Shown here piece after piece: positions 7,257 through 15,547 of a stretch of 64,000 nucleotides of DNA (position 1 is the stretch's first letter; each line of letters opens with the position of its first letter). The translations under genes and the position numbers were made by a program. The notes below the pieces were generated by a model that saw nothing but the letters and a program-made list of their open reading frames with translations, had not been told where the DNA came from and ran no database searches. The DNA is from Halovenus halobia (GTDB lineage Archaea > Halobacteriota > Halobacteria > Halobacteriales > Haloarculaceae), in NCBI RefSeq assembly GCF_051414135.1, contig NZ_JBLKOA010000004.1, positions 1 through 64,000 on the forward strand. Direction: 5' to 3'.

Positions 7257-9008
7257 ATGAGTTCCTTAGGTGGCGACGACGGGCGGACGATTCTCGACGA
7301 CGAGGGTCGGTTGTTCGGCCTCGTCAACATCGTTGACCTGCTTGTCGTGTTGCTCGTGATTGCAGTAGTCGTTGCTGGTGCGGCGCTATTGCTCTCGGAT
7401 TCGGGAGAAGCTGATACGCGCCACGTCACGATGAATCTCGGCTCACAGCCCGATTTCATCGCCGAAGAAATCTCACCCGGCGATACCTTCGAACCACAGG
7501 GTACGAACGATTCGGTGACGATTACTGACGTCTATCGCTACGAGGGCGGAGAGGGCACGAATGTGCTCGTCAGAGCGACAGTTCGAGGAACGGCTATCGA
7601 GCCCGAAAACCCGGAAGACGACCCAACCTTCCAGTTCCAGGGCAACGAGTTACAGGTGGGCCAGCAGATTCCGGTTCAGACCGCAGATTACAGCGTCGAA
7701 GGCCAACTTACCCAGATTCAGCGCTCCGGTGAGTCGCTGCCGACCCAGCAGCGCGAGTTCACGATAGAGACGACGGTCCCCGCTGGAACTGCGGATGAGG
7801 TGGCGGTGGGTGATACGTACGACGTTGCGGGGAACGCTGTGGCAGAGATTACTGCCATCCAGCAGTTCCCCTCACAGACGCCGGGAGAACGCATCCTCCG
7901 ACTCGGCCTTTCGGCTCAGACGATTGACCGTGGAACAGTCCAGTTTGGAGATACGCCGCTTCGAATCGGCAACGCGATACCGTTCCGTGGTGAAAATTAC
8001 CAGCTGTCGGGTGCGATACAGCGACTCGGGTCGAGTTCGGTCGACACGCAAGAGCGACCGTTCGTCATCGAGACGACTGTGCCCGCAGACATCGTCGAAG
8101 ATATTGAGGAAGGCGACGAGTACCGGCTCAACGACCGGACACTCGTTCGCGTCGAATCAACGACGTTCTATCCTGCTGGCGACGCGGACCGACGCCAAGC
8201 CGTGCTTGGCGTCTCGGTGCTGTCAGGCGAAGAAGACGGAACTGTCGTGTTCGGCGACCGTGAACTCCGGTTCGGGGCATCGATTCCAATCCAGACTGCC
8301 GAGTACGATATTTCAGGGACGATTACTCGCCGCGGGACGAGTACGGTCGAAACCGAACTCCGACCCTTCGTCATTGAGACGACAGTGCCAGCGAGCCTCG
8401 CCGGGGACATCGACACAGGAGACGAGTACCGACTCGGCGACCAGACGCTCGTGCGCGTCGAATCGACGACGTTCTACACGGCAGCCCAAGCGGACCAGCG
8501 CCGGGCTGTGCTCGGCGTGTCGGCCCTCACCCGCGAAGACGACGGCACCATCCTATTCGGCAACCGTGAACTCCGACTCGGCCAGACGCTTCCGGTTCAG
8601 ACCGCCGAGTACGATATCTCCGGTGAAATTGTCCGCCGGGACAGCACCACAGAGCCCGGTCAGTCGGATATGGTTACTGCGACGCTCGATATCCGGAACA
8701 TCCGCCCGGAGATTGCGGCAGCAATCGAGCAGGGGGAGACTGAACAAATCGGCGAACAGACACTCGTCGAGGTTGTCTCGAAAACCACTCAGCCAGCGGA
8801 AATCATCCTCGAAAGTGAGAGCGGGGACATCTTCCTCCGGGAGCACCCCCGTAATCTCGATGTTGAACTCGAGGCCAACCTCCGGATTCGTGAACTTGAG
8901 GATGGCTCGCTTCGGTTCCGCACAGAGTCACTCCGAACTGGTGACACGATTGTGCTCGAACTCGGCCAGCTTCGTATCAACGCACAGGTGACCGCCCTCG
9001 GAAACTGA
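7257..9008 (+). CDS. DUF4330 family membrane-anchored repeat protein
   Basis: The 583-residue protein begins with the DUF4330 signature DDEGRLFGLVNIVDLLVVLL and a single membrane helix at about 23-46. The rest is extracytoplasmic beta-rich sequence made of about five modules of roughly 100 residues. The motif IETTVPA recurs at about residues 170, 271 and 373, and VRVESTTFY at 298 and 400. The two central modules are nearly identical over long stretches. It is followed 2 nt later by another membrane protein. The role is unknown; a surface or envelope function is an inference from topology. Confidence 0.8.
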   Translation: MSSLGGDDGRTILDDEGRLFGLVNIVDLLVVLLVIAVVVAGAALLLSDSGEADTRHVTMNLGSQPDFIAEEISPGDTFEPQGTNDSVTITDVYRYEGGEGTNVLVRATVRGTAIEPENPEDDPTFQFQGNELQVGQQIPVQTADYSVEGQLTQIQRSGESLPTQQREFTIETTVPAGTADEVAVGDTYDVAGNAVAEITAIQQFPSQTPGERILRLGLSAQTIDRGTVQFGDTPLRIGNAIPFRGENYQLSGAIQRLGSSSVDTQERPFVIETTVPADIVEDIEEGDEYRLNDRTLVRVESTTFYPAGDADRRQAVLGVSVLSGEEDGTVVFGDRELRFGASIPIQTAEYDISGTITRRGTSTVETELRPFVIETTVPASLAGDIDTGDEYRLGDQTLVRVESTTFYTAAQADQRRAVLGVSALTREDDGTILFGNRELRLGQTLPVQTAEYDISGEIVRRDSTTEPGQSDMVTATLDIRNIRPEIAAAIEQGETEQIGEQTLVEVVSKTTQPAEIILESESGDIFLREHPRNLDVELEANLRIRELEDGSLRFRTESLRTGDTIVLELGQLRINAQVTALGN

Positions 9009-9010
9009 GT

Positions 9011-9697
9011 ATGCGCAGCGCACTCCGGAACTCGACAGTCGTCTACATTGTTCGCAACTCGCGGGTAGCAGCGCTTCTGATGAGAATCCGCCGAGCGGTT
9101 AGTGACGACTCCGCGGACGCGCAGGACGCTGCTGACACCGAACCGGACGAGCCAAGCGGCGATACGACCGACGCCGCAACATCATCTGGCGTCGCTGCCG
9201 GCTCCTTGCTCTTTGCCGTGTTCGCTCGAACGAGTGCGTGGATCCGGGGCTCGTGGCTGTATCGCTGGCTCACCGCCGAACCCGACCCCGACGTAATCGT
9301 CATCGACCTCCGGGAGACGCGCATTGTCGGCCCGATTCTCCGCGTGCTTGACTGGCTGTTCGCCAGCCTCGGTGCGGGCAGCGACGGCTCGCTGCTCGCT
9401 GGTGCTGCACGGCGTGGCTACCGACTCGTCGTTCGTCGACCGGTCCAGCTACTGAGCGCTGGTCTCGGCGCGGGTGCGCTCGCCTTCCTCGTGCTCATAG
9501 TCGCCACGGGCAGCGAGTCGCTCTTTCTCGTCGTCGCGGCTGCTGTGTTCGCCCTTGGTGCTGCGCTCGGAAGCCGTGTCGAGTCGTCGTGGGCAGAGCT
9601 ACGAGAGACGCGTCCCGTCGAATTACTCGTCGCTGCCTTCGAGCCGCCAGAGCCACCGACTCGCGACGAAGAACACGAGACAGATGACGACCGCTGA
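9011..9697 (+). CDS. Conserved haloarchaeal membrane protein
   Basis: The 228-residue protein has a basic N-terminus, an acidic stretch at residues 34-58, a hydrophobic segment near 62-78 and two long membrane helices around 155-190. The start is 2 nt after the DUF4330 stop, so the genes are co-transcribed. The C-terminus is charged and probably cytoplasmic. I do not recognise a family beyond similarity to haloarchaeal proteins found beside DUF4330 genes. Confidence 0.65.
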   Translation: MRSALRNSTVVYIVRNSRVAALLMRIRRAVSDDSADAQDAADTEPDEPSGDTTDAATSSGVAAGSLLFAVFARTSAWIRGSWLYRWLTAEPDPDVIVIDLRETRIVGPILRVLDWLFASLGAGSDGSLLAGAARRGYRLVVRRPVQLLSAGLGAGALAFLVLIVATGSESLFLVVAAAVFALGAALGSRVESSWAELRETRPVELLVAAFEPPEPPTRDEEHETDDDR

Positions 9698-9745
9698 GGA
9701 GTCGAGTGCACCCCGCTTAAGTGAGCGCGAATCAGACGGAGAGGT

Positions 9746-10582
9746 GTGACAGAGACGGACCTCGTCGTCGCGGTGCTCGCTGGCATCATCCAGGGCATCG
9801 TCGAGTGGCTGCCCGTGTCGAGTTCCGGCAACCTCTCGCTGTTTCTTTCTCTCGTGGGCACCGACCCTGTCGTCGCAACACAACTCGCGCTTTTTATGCA
9901 ACTTGGCACGACAGTTTCCGCGGCAGCGTACTACCGGACAGAGATTGCTGAGGCAACTCGCTCACTGCCCGGCTGGCGACCGCAAGCCGCCTACGCAGAC
10001 GACAACGCACTCGTCTCGTACATCATCGTCGCCTCGTTTTGTACCGGTATCGTTGGGATTCCGCTGTACATATTTGCTGTCGACTTGGCTGGTCAACTCA
10101 CCGGCGGCGTCTTCATTGCAACCATTGGCGCGCTGCTAGTGCTGACTGGCCTCGTCCTCGTCGCCTCAGAATCGCGCTCGATGGGTGGCAAACAGACGCC
10201 GACGCTGTTCGATTCGGTGCTGGTTGGGGCGGCACAGGGCCTCGCAATTCTGCCCGGCATCTCTCGCTCGGGGATGACCTCTAGTACACTCTTGTTCCGG
10301 AGTTACGACCCGCCAGCGGCGTTCAACCTTTCGTTCCTGCTCTCGATCCCGGCCAGTGTCGGCGCGGCAGTGCTGACCGTCGCCAGTGCCGGTGGGCTGC
10401 CAGGCATTAGCCCGACGGCCGCAGGCGTTGCCCTCGCTGTCAGCGCCGTCGTTGGCTATCTGATGATCGACTTGCTTCTCCGGGTGGTTGAGCGTATTCC
10501 ATTCTGGCTGGTCTGTTTCGTTCTCGGAGCCATCGCAATCGTTGGCGGCGGTCTCGTCTCTGTGTTCGTCCCTGCGGCCTGA
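9746..10582 (+). CDS. uppP: Undecaprenyl-diphosphatase (BacA/UppP family)
   Basis: The 278-residue integral membrane protein contains both BacA signature motifs, EWLPVSSSG near residue 20 and GISRSGMT near 172, within about eight hydrophobic helices. In bacteria the enzyme removes a phosphate from undecaprenyl diphosphate. In archaea the substrate is presumably dolichyl diphosphate released by protein or S-layer glycosylation. The start is a GTG. It lies 48 nt after the two-gene DUF4330 operon and may belong to it. Confidence 0.9.
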   Translation: MTETDLVVAVLAGIIQGIVEWLPVSSSGNLSLFLSLVGTDPVVATQLALFMQLGTTVSAAAYYRTEIAEATRSLPGWRPQAAYADDNALVSYIIVASFCTGIVGIPLYIFAVDLAGQLTGGVFIATIGALLVLTGLVLVASESRSMGGKQTPTLFDSVLVGAAQGLAILPGISRSGMTSSTLLFRSYDPPAAFNLSFLLSIPASVGAAVLTVASAGGLPGISPTAAGVALAVSAVVGYLMIDLLLRVVERIPFWLVCFVLGAIAIVGGGLVSVFVPAA

Positions 10583-10586
10583 GTCC

Positions 10587-11225
10587 TCAGCGCTGGTCTT
10601 TGAACGCCGGCGTGCCGAGGTCGTGCAGTTCTGTCGATACTTCGCCGACACCATCTTTCAGTTTCTCGTGGTACTCCATGAGTCGCTCCCGCAACTCACC
10701 GTGTTCGCGGGCGAGAATCTGCGTCGCAGAGAGTGCGGCATTAAAAGATTTGCCGGCGTCGACGGCGACGAGGGGAGCGCCCTGTGGCATCCCGATGACC
10801 GACTGCAGCGATTTCTCCTGGACTGGGACGCCGATGACCGGCAGTGGGTAGGCAATCGATGCGGTCATGTTCGGCAGGTCTGCGCTCTTGCCGCCCGCAC
10901 CGGCGATGATCACGTCGATGCCGCGGGCTTCGGCCGTCTCGGCGTAGCTGTACATCAACTCGGGCGTGCGGTGTGCGGAGACAACGTAGGTCTCGAAGGT
11001 AAACTCTGAGTCCGGCGGCTGGTCGTAGTCGGTCTGTTCCTCGAAGCCGAGGTCAGTGAGACAGTCGTAGGCACCGGGTCGGCCGTCCTCGGAGCCAGCC
11101 ATCACGTCAAGATCCGAGTCTGAGCCCATGATGATCCCCACATCAGGTGTCTCGTCGTTCGGACGGTCAGCCTCGGCCTCTGCTTCGAGACGGTCGATCA
11201 GCGCGTCCAGTTTCTCCGTTCCCAT
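10587..11225 (-). CDS. purE: 5-(carboxyamino)imidazole ribonucleotide mutase PurE
   Basis: The 212-residue protein has GSDSDLDVM, SAHRTPE and GAGGKSADLPNM, the substrate-binding motifs of PurE, which converts N5-CAIR to CAIR in purine synthesis. It is longer than the usual 160-170 residues. An insertion of about 20 residues lies between GSDSD and SAHRTP, and there is an extended N-terminus. GGAGGT just upstream of the ATG is a good ribosome-binding site, unusual in this window. purK is not adjacent. Confidence 0.92.
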   Translation of the reverse strand: MGTEKLDALIDRLEAEAEADRPNDETPDVGIIMGSDSDLDVMAGSEDGRPGAYDCLTDLGFEEQTDYDQPPDSEFTFETYVVSAHRTPELMYSYAETAEARGIDVIIAGAGGKSADLPNMTASIAYPLPVIGVPVQEKSLQSVIGMPQGAPLVAVDAGKSFNAALSATQILAREHGELRERLMEYHEKLKDGVGEVSTELHDLGTPAFKDQR

Positions 11226-11267
11226 ACCTCCCCGTCTGAGCGGCGCTCACCTAAGCGTTGCAGATCC

Positions 11268-11474
11268 TCACTCGAGCAAGCCCATGTCCTCGGCGACCAT
11301 ATTCTGAATCTGGTCGGCGATATCTGGGTCGATGTGTGCAACATCCTCCCCGTCGTGCAGTTGCTCGTTGTGGCGTTCGAGGCTCTCGGCCAGGTTATCG
11401 ACTGGAATCCGCGTCGTTGTCTCACACTCGGGACAGATGATAGGCACTGTCGGTGTGTCGTCACTACTCGACAT
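11268..11474 (-). CDS. Small CxxC zinc-finger protein, haloarchaeal
   Basis: The 68-residue acidic protein has one CPEC motif at residues 14-17 and then a helical tail rich in Asp, Glu and His (ERHNEQLHDG). Such small haloarchaeal proteins are conserved but uncharacterised. One CxxC plus the two histidines could bind zinc; this is inference. Its stop is 42 nt from the start of purE, so co-transcription is possible. Confidence 0.7.
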   Translation of the reverse strand: MSSSDDTPTVPIICPECETTTRIPVDNLAESLERHNEQLHDGEDVAHIDPDIADQIQNMVAEDMGLLE

Positions 11475-11562
11475 ACCCGAGAGTACGATACCCCCCTATA
11501 TTGTCGTTATGTCTGCGGCTGTGGTCTCGGGACTCTCGAGTAACTTCGACAGAAAGTGCCTC

Positions 11563-11676
11563 GCGGGTCACTTCGTTCCCCGCTCGGATGTTCGAGATTT
11601 CTCGTTACACTCAAAATCTCGCGGGTCGTTCCTCCCCGCTCGCTTTACCCGAGATTCTCGCTTCACTCGAATCTCG
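11563..11676 (-). repeat. Alternating array of four hairpins downstream of tRNA-Ser
   Basis: Two kinds of hairpin alternate. Type A stems are CGAGATTC/GAATCTCG (11650-11676) and CGAGATTT/AAATCTCG (11593-11621), both 8 bp. Type B stems are GCGGG/CCCGC (11621-11639 and 11563-11583). Type A loops share CTCG-TT--CACTC-like sequence. On the minus strand the array directly follows the 3' end of tRNA-Ser, so it could act in 3' processing or termination. It could equally be the common haloarchaeal intergenic repeat type. Confidence 0.6.
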
Positions 11677-11679
11677 CTA

Positions 11680-11763
11680 CGCCAGGACAGGGATTTGAAC
11701 CCTGAATCCCAAACGGGAACACGCTTTCCAGGCGTGCGCCTTACCAGATTCGGCCATCCTGGC
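11680..11763 (-). tRNA. tRNA-Ser (GGA)
   Basis: The 84-nt minus-strand sequence begins GCCAGGATGGCC, and its 7-bp acceptor stem closes with CCTGGC plus discriminator G. The anticodon loop reads CTGGAAA, giving anticodon GGA for serine UCC/UCU. A long variable arm (class II) and the T-loop GTTCAAATC are present. No intron is seen and CCA is not encoded. Confidence 0.96.
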
Positions 11764-11789
11764 TCGTCCTACGCTTGCCGGGAGGAAGG

Positions 11790-12203
11790 TTAAGACCTTT
11801 CGCTCTCGGTCGACCGCGCAGCATCGGCTTCAAAGCTATCGCGCTCACCGCCGTCAGCCGACACTGCCTCTGGCCGGTCGCTCGATGGCCCGCTCTGCAG
11901 GACGATGTACAGAATCAGCGCAGCGATGAGGAAATCGAAGGTGTGCTCGATGAGATGATGCACCACCATCGGGGTGTAGCCGAGGACGGTGCCAGCCCCG
12001 ACGATCGACCGCGTGAACAGCGCTCCAACAGCAACCGCGATGAGAAAGTACCGCCGCGAGCGCCGCTGGCGGTAGGCGAACAGACTCACCACGAACAGCA
12101 GTCCGGTCCCGAGACTCGCAAGGAAGACAATACCGAGCAACAGCAGCGAGCCCTCGCCGGCCCACTCACCGCCCGCATGCAACAGCGTGCCACTCGGGTC
12201 CAT
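11790..12203 (-). CDS. Conserved haloarchaeal membrane protein beside a winged-helix regulator
   Basis: The 137-residue protein starts MDPSGTLLHAG and has three or four membrane helices between residues 20 and 110, including HHLIEHTFDF, and an acidic tail. The ATG at 12203 lies 28 nt from a TATA-like CTTATTA on the + strand (12228-12234), so the longer upstream reading is rejected. It is divergent from the regulator at 12361 with a shared 157-bp region. The His-rich helix might bind a metal or heme, which is speculation. The product family is uncharacterised. Confidence 0.7.
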   Translation of the reverse strand: MDPSGTLLHAGGEWAGEGSLLLLGIVFLASLGTGLLFVVSLFAYRQRRSRRYFLIAVAVGALFTRSIVGAGTVLGYTPMVVHHLIEHTFDFLIAALILYIVLQSGPSSDRPEAVSADGGERDSFEADAARSTESERS

Positions 12204-12319
12204 ATATCCACCCTTTGCAGAGCCATGCTTATTAGCTGCGAGGTGCGTCTCTCGAATTGCCTGTTGATTCGAGGATTCTCTGCAACCCGTCTCCCACGCG
12301 TTGGGGACAACCGCGCCAT

Positions 12320-12339
12320 TTAGATACACACACATCTAA
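12320..12339. promoter_or_regulatory. Candidate operator, inverted repeat TTAGAT-N8-ATCTAA
   Basis: A perfect 6-bp inverted repeat with an 8-bp ACACACAC spacer sits in the divergent region 22 nt before the GTG of the winged-helix regulator. It overlaps the position expected for that gene's TATA box. Such placement suits autorepression. The binding protein is not shown by the sequence. Confidence 0.5.
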
Positions 12340-12360
12340 GCTCGATTTGGTGACCACACA

Positions 12361-12876
12361 GTGTCCGACACGCGGTCACGGATTCGTGACTGTATCAACC
12401 GCGAACCCGGCATCCACTTCAACGATATCACGCGAGAACTCGATATCGCCACTGGACAGACCCAGTACCACGTCCGAAAACTGGTGAGTGCCGGCAAACT
12501 CCACAAAGAGTCGATCGAAGGTCGGACACACTACTTCCCGCCGACGTACTCGGCGTGGGAACGAGAAGCAATTGCGCTCCTCCGTCGTGAAACGACCCGC
12601 GAAATTGTCCTCTACCTGCTGCGCAACGACCCAGCGCCACCTGCAGAAATCACGGCGCAACTCGACCTCGCACGAAGCACTGTCGAGTGGCACCTGTCCC
12701 GGCTCATCGAACGCGACATTGCGCGGAAAGAGCCTGTGAAATCCGAGGACGCTCGACTCGTGGTGACACTCTCGAACAAGCAGGAACTGTACCGACTGCT
12801 GCGCGAGATCGAGCCACGGCTGCTCGACCGCGTCGTCGACCGCTTCTCGCGGCTGACCGACGAACTCCTGGAGTAG
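12361..12876 (+). CDS. Transcriptional regulator with two winged-helix domains
   Basis: The 171-residue protein has a first winged helix at about 5-60 (HFNDITRELDIATGQTQYHVRKL) and a second at about 70-135 (PAEITAQLDLARSTVEWHLSRL), both ArsR/MarR-like. No ligand-binding domain or Cys cluster is seen. It starts at GTG. It precedes the nosL-nosD-nosF-nosY cluster by 55 nt and diverges from a membrane protein gene. Control of either neighbour, or of itself through the inverted repeat at 12320-12339, is likely but inferred. Confidence 0.85.
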   Translation: MSDTRSRIRDCINREPGIHFNDITRELDIATGQTQYHVRKLVSAGKLHKESIEGRTHYFPPTYSAWEREAIALLRRETTREIVLYLLRNDPAPPAEITAQLDLARSTVEWHLSRLIERDIARKEPVKSEDARLVVTLSNKQELYRLLREIEPRLLDRVVDRFSRLTDELLE

Positions 12877-12931
12877 TCGATTCTACAGGAGCACCAGAAC
12901 CCCCTTTATCACCAGTCTCGCATCGGTAGCT

Positions 12932-13594
12932 ATGCATCGTCGAACGGTACTGGCGACAGCGGCTGCCGTTGGCGCCAGTTCGCTCGCTGGCTGTCTCGGG
13001 ACGAGTAACTCCGATGAGTCAGTGCCCGACCCCGTCTCACTGTCCGGAACGAAATACGACTATCAGGGCGGGATGGTAATCGGTTCCCACGGCGGGCCGA
13101 ACGGCCAGATATTCTACGCCGACGAACAGCCCCAGCAACTCGGTGGTTCCGCCAGTTTCCAGCCCGTCCACGAGGGCCACGAAGACGGCGGTGACAACGG
13201 CTCTCACAGCGACGCCTCGACAGAGAACCTTGCGTGGTTTCACACCCTCGTGCACGGACTGTTTCCGTACCACTTTACGCGACGTGACCGTGGCTGGACG
13301 GCCGAGGTAATCTACGTCACGGATTACAGCCGCGTCGACTGGGACCTCTCCGAAGACGACTCCCGGCCCGTGATGCCCTCCCCGACGGCCGCAGACACGT
13401 TTGCCGACGCGACGGAGCTTACCTATGTCGGTGACAGCGACGTAATGGGCGGGATGGGCCCGGCGTTGCACCCCTTTTCCGACCAATCCGAGGCAGAATC
13501 CTTCGCCGAGACGTACAACGGCACGCGCTACGAATTTGACGACATTACGCGGCCGCTGATCGACTCCCTGCAGGATTCGGGAACGATGAACTAA
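12932..13594 (+). CDS. nosL: NosL-family lipoprotein
   Basis: The 220-residue protein starts with an arginine-containing signal (MHRRTVLATAAAVGASSLAGC) that has a lipobox LAGC, so it should be exported and lipid-anchored. It matches NosL around GGMVIGSHGGPNGQIFY, where bacterial NosL has CxxCGM for Cu(I). The two Cys are absent here. HPFSDQSEAESFAETYNGT is the conserved NosL tail. NosL delivers copper to N2O reductase in bacteria. It is the first gene of nosLDFY. Confidence 0.85.
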   Translation: MHRRTVLATAAAVGASSLAGCLGTSNSDESVPDPVSLSGTKYDYQGGMVIGSHGGPNGQIFYADEQPQQLGGSASFQPVHEGHEDGGDNGSHSDASTENLAWFHTLVHGLFPYHFTRRDRGWTAEVIYVTDYSRVDWDLSEDDSRPVMPSPTAADTFADATELTYVGDSDVMGGMGPALHPFSDQSEAESFAETYNGTRYEFDDITRPLIDSLQDSGTMN

Positions 13595-13651
13595 CTCCGA
13601 TTCGGGAGGTGCACCAATGAAGCTATACGTGACAGAAGCAGGGATTGAACA

Positions 13652-15547
13652 GTGAGCTCGACGTTCGGCAGACTCGTTCGTGCGACACCCTCCAGACGGG
13701 CCAGTCTTGCCGTCATTACGCTGGTCCTCGTTCTCTCTGTCGGGATATTCGCTATTGACGCGGGCGGGGCCACGGAACCAGTTCCATTCGATCAGACTGT
13801 CGAGGCGGGTCTCGCTGCCGAATCCGAGCAGGTCCTCAAGCAGGTCGACGCAACAGTTCCTCGGGCCGAAGTCTTTCACTCGCAGTACCAGTTTGTCGTC
13901 GGCTATCGGGGCGTGAGCTATCTCATCGACGGGCTCCAACAGTCCGGCCACGCCAAGCAGTTCGGCCGTCCGGTCGCCATTTACGTTTCTGATTATACAG
14001 ACACGGAGCCGACGCTGACCGAGGCGGGCTACCCACAGACTGCAACTGACCCCGGCTGGGTCCGGGTCCAAGACGCCGTCTTTGTCGTCGACAGCGAGGC
14101 ACGCTTGCCCGCCGGTGACGCCATTGTGCCGTTCAGTTCGCGCCGCGACGCCACCAGCTTTACCGACGACCACGGCGGCCAGATTCTCGACTGGGAGGCG
14201 GTCAGAACCCGAGAGACCGGCCTCGATACCGTCAGTCGAGTGCGCGGCCGCGTCGACCGGCAGCACAGCAGCGCCGACGACCGCGTCGCCAGCACCCGAA
14301 CACTCACCGACCAAGACGCCGCCATCGTCGTCGGTGAGGACGCCCCGACCATTCAGGCTGCACTCGACGCAGCGCCGCCAAACGCGACGATCCGTGTCCC
14401 GCCCGGCACGTACACCGAACAACTGCAGATCAATCGCTCGGTGACAATCCGCGGCCCCGGAGCAACAGTCCGCGGCGACGGCAACGGCTCGGTACTCAGC
14501 GTGACCGGCACTGACGTGGCGATTACTGGCCTCACAATCACCGGCGTTGGCGACTCGACCGAACCTGAGGACGGCGAGGTCGAACAGGAACAGTGGGATT
14601 CCTTCGTCGAGTCGGGCTACGGCCGCAGTGACGCCGCCATCGAGGCTGACAACGTCTCGACGCTGTTCGTTGCCGATGTCGACATCACCACCCCGACCAC
14701 CGGCGTCCTCCTCAGAGACGTCGGCACCACCGTCGTTGAGAACACGACAATCCGCGGCGCGAAGCAACATCGCGAGGGATTCATGGGTCTGACGTCGATT
14801 CGCTCGCCGGTCGTCGTACAGAACTCGACGCTCGTCGACGGCCGCGATGGGGTCTATCTCCACCGCGCCGACGGCTCCGTTATCCGGGACAATCGGTTCG
14901 TCTCGAACCGCTACGGTGTCCACCTGATGTACACCTCCGAGACACTGATTGCCGATAACGTGGCCCGACAGGAGCGATTTGCTGGCGTGACGGTCATGAC
15001 CGACCCATCCAGCAATGCAATCGTCGGCAACGATGTCCGCAACTCGACGACGGGACTGACGCTCAGCGGTGCCAACAGCTACGTCGCGGACAATATTCTC
15101 GCCGAGAACGACCGCGGTATCATGGCTGGGACCGAGCGCTCGCTGTACGAACGAAACGTCATCTTCGGTAACGACCTCGGGTTTCGCATCGGGTCACTCC
15201 GGCCCTCGAATCGCGTCGTCGGTAACGATTTCGTCGACAACGATGACACCGTCGAGGTCGGTGCTGGCCCGTTGCGGATCTGGAATCACGACGGCGAGGG
15301 CAACTACTGGTCCAAGCGACCGAACCGCCTGGCTACCGGGTCGTACTCCCCAACCGGTCGGCTGGATACCAGCCTGCGCGACCCCGGCGTGTGGACACTG
15401 ACAGCCTCGCCTGCCGCGACGGCACTTGGTCTGGTCAGAGATACCGTTGCTGGCTCCCGCAAGAGCGAAGTACTCGACACTCACCCACGGTCGCGGCCGG
15501 TTCACCCCGAGACAGTTGCCGACCTCGAAACAACTGATGATGACTGA
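13652..15547 (+). CDS. nosD: NosL-like/NosD fusion protein, parallel beta-helix
   Basis: The 631-residue protein has a signal anchor at 18-38. Residues about 70-185 resemble NosL, including VPFSSRRDATSFTDDHGGQIL. A NosD beta-helix follows from about 227 to 560, with repeated short turns such as GNDVRNSTTGLTL and NRYGVHLMYTSETL. NosD works with the NosFY ABC transporter in copper loading of N2O reductase. The N-terminal NosL-like part is unusual; it duplicates the separate NosL encoded upstream. It starts at GTG and overlaps nosF by 11 nt. Confidence 0.87.
   Translation: MSSTFGRLVRATPSRRASLAVITLVLVLSVGIFAIDAGGATEPVPFDQTVEAGLAAESEQVLKQVDATVPRAEVFHSQYQFVVGYRGVSYLIDGLQQSGHAKQFGRPVAIYVSDYTDTEPTLTEAGYPQTATDPGWVRVQDAVFVVDSEARLPAGDAIVPFSSRRDATSFTDDHGGQILDWEAVRTRETGLDTVSRVRGRVDRQHSSADDRVASTRTLTDQDAAIVVGEDAPTIQAALDAAPPNATIRVPPGTYTEQLQINRSVTIRGPGATVRGDGNGSVLSVTGTDVAITGLTITGVGDSTEPEDGEVEQEQWDSFVESGYGRSDAAIEADNVSTLFVADVDITTPTTGVLLRDVGTTVVENTTIRGAKQHREGFMGLTSIRSPVVVQNSTLVDGRDGVYLHRADGSVIRDNRFVSNRYGVHLMYTSETLIADNVARQERFAGVTVMTDPSSNAIVGNDVRNSTTGLTLSGANSYVADNILAENDRGIMAGTERSLYERNVIFGNDLGFRIGSLRPSNRVVGNDFVDNDDTVEVGAGPLRIWNHDGEGNYWSKRPNRLATGSYSPTGRLDTSLRDPGVWTLTASPAATALGLVRDTVAGSRKSEVLDTHPRSRPVHPETVADLETTDDD

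Noticed and set aside
13037..14923. A 628-residue minus-strand open frame
   Set aside because: It is antisense to nosL and nosD. It lacks family motifs and arises from high-GC codon bias on the opposite strand.
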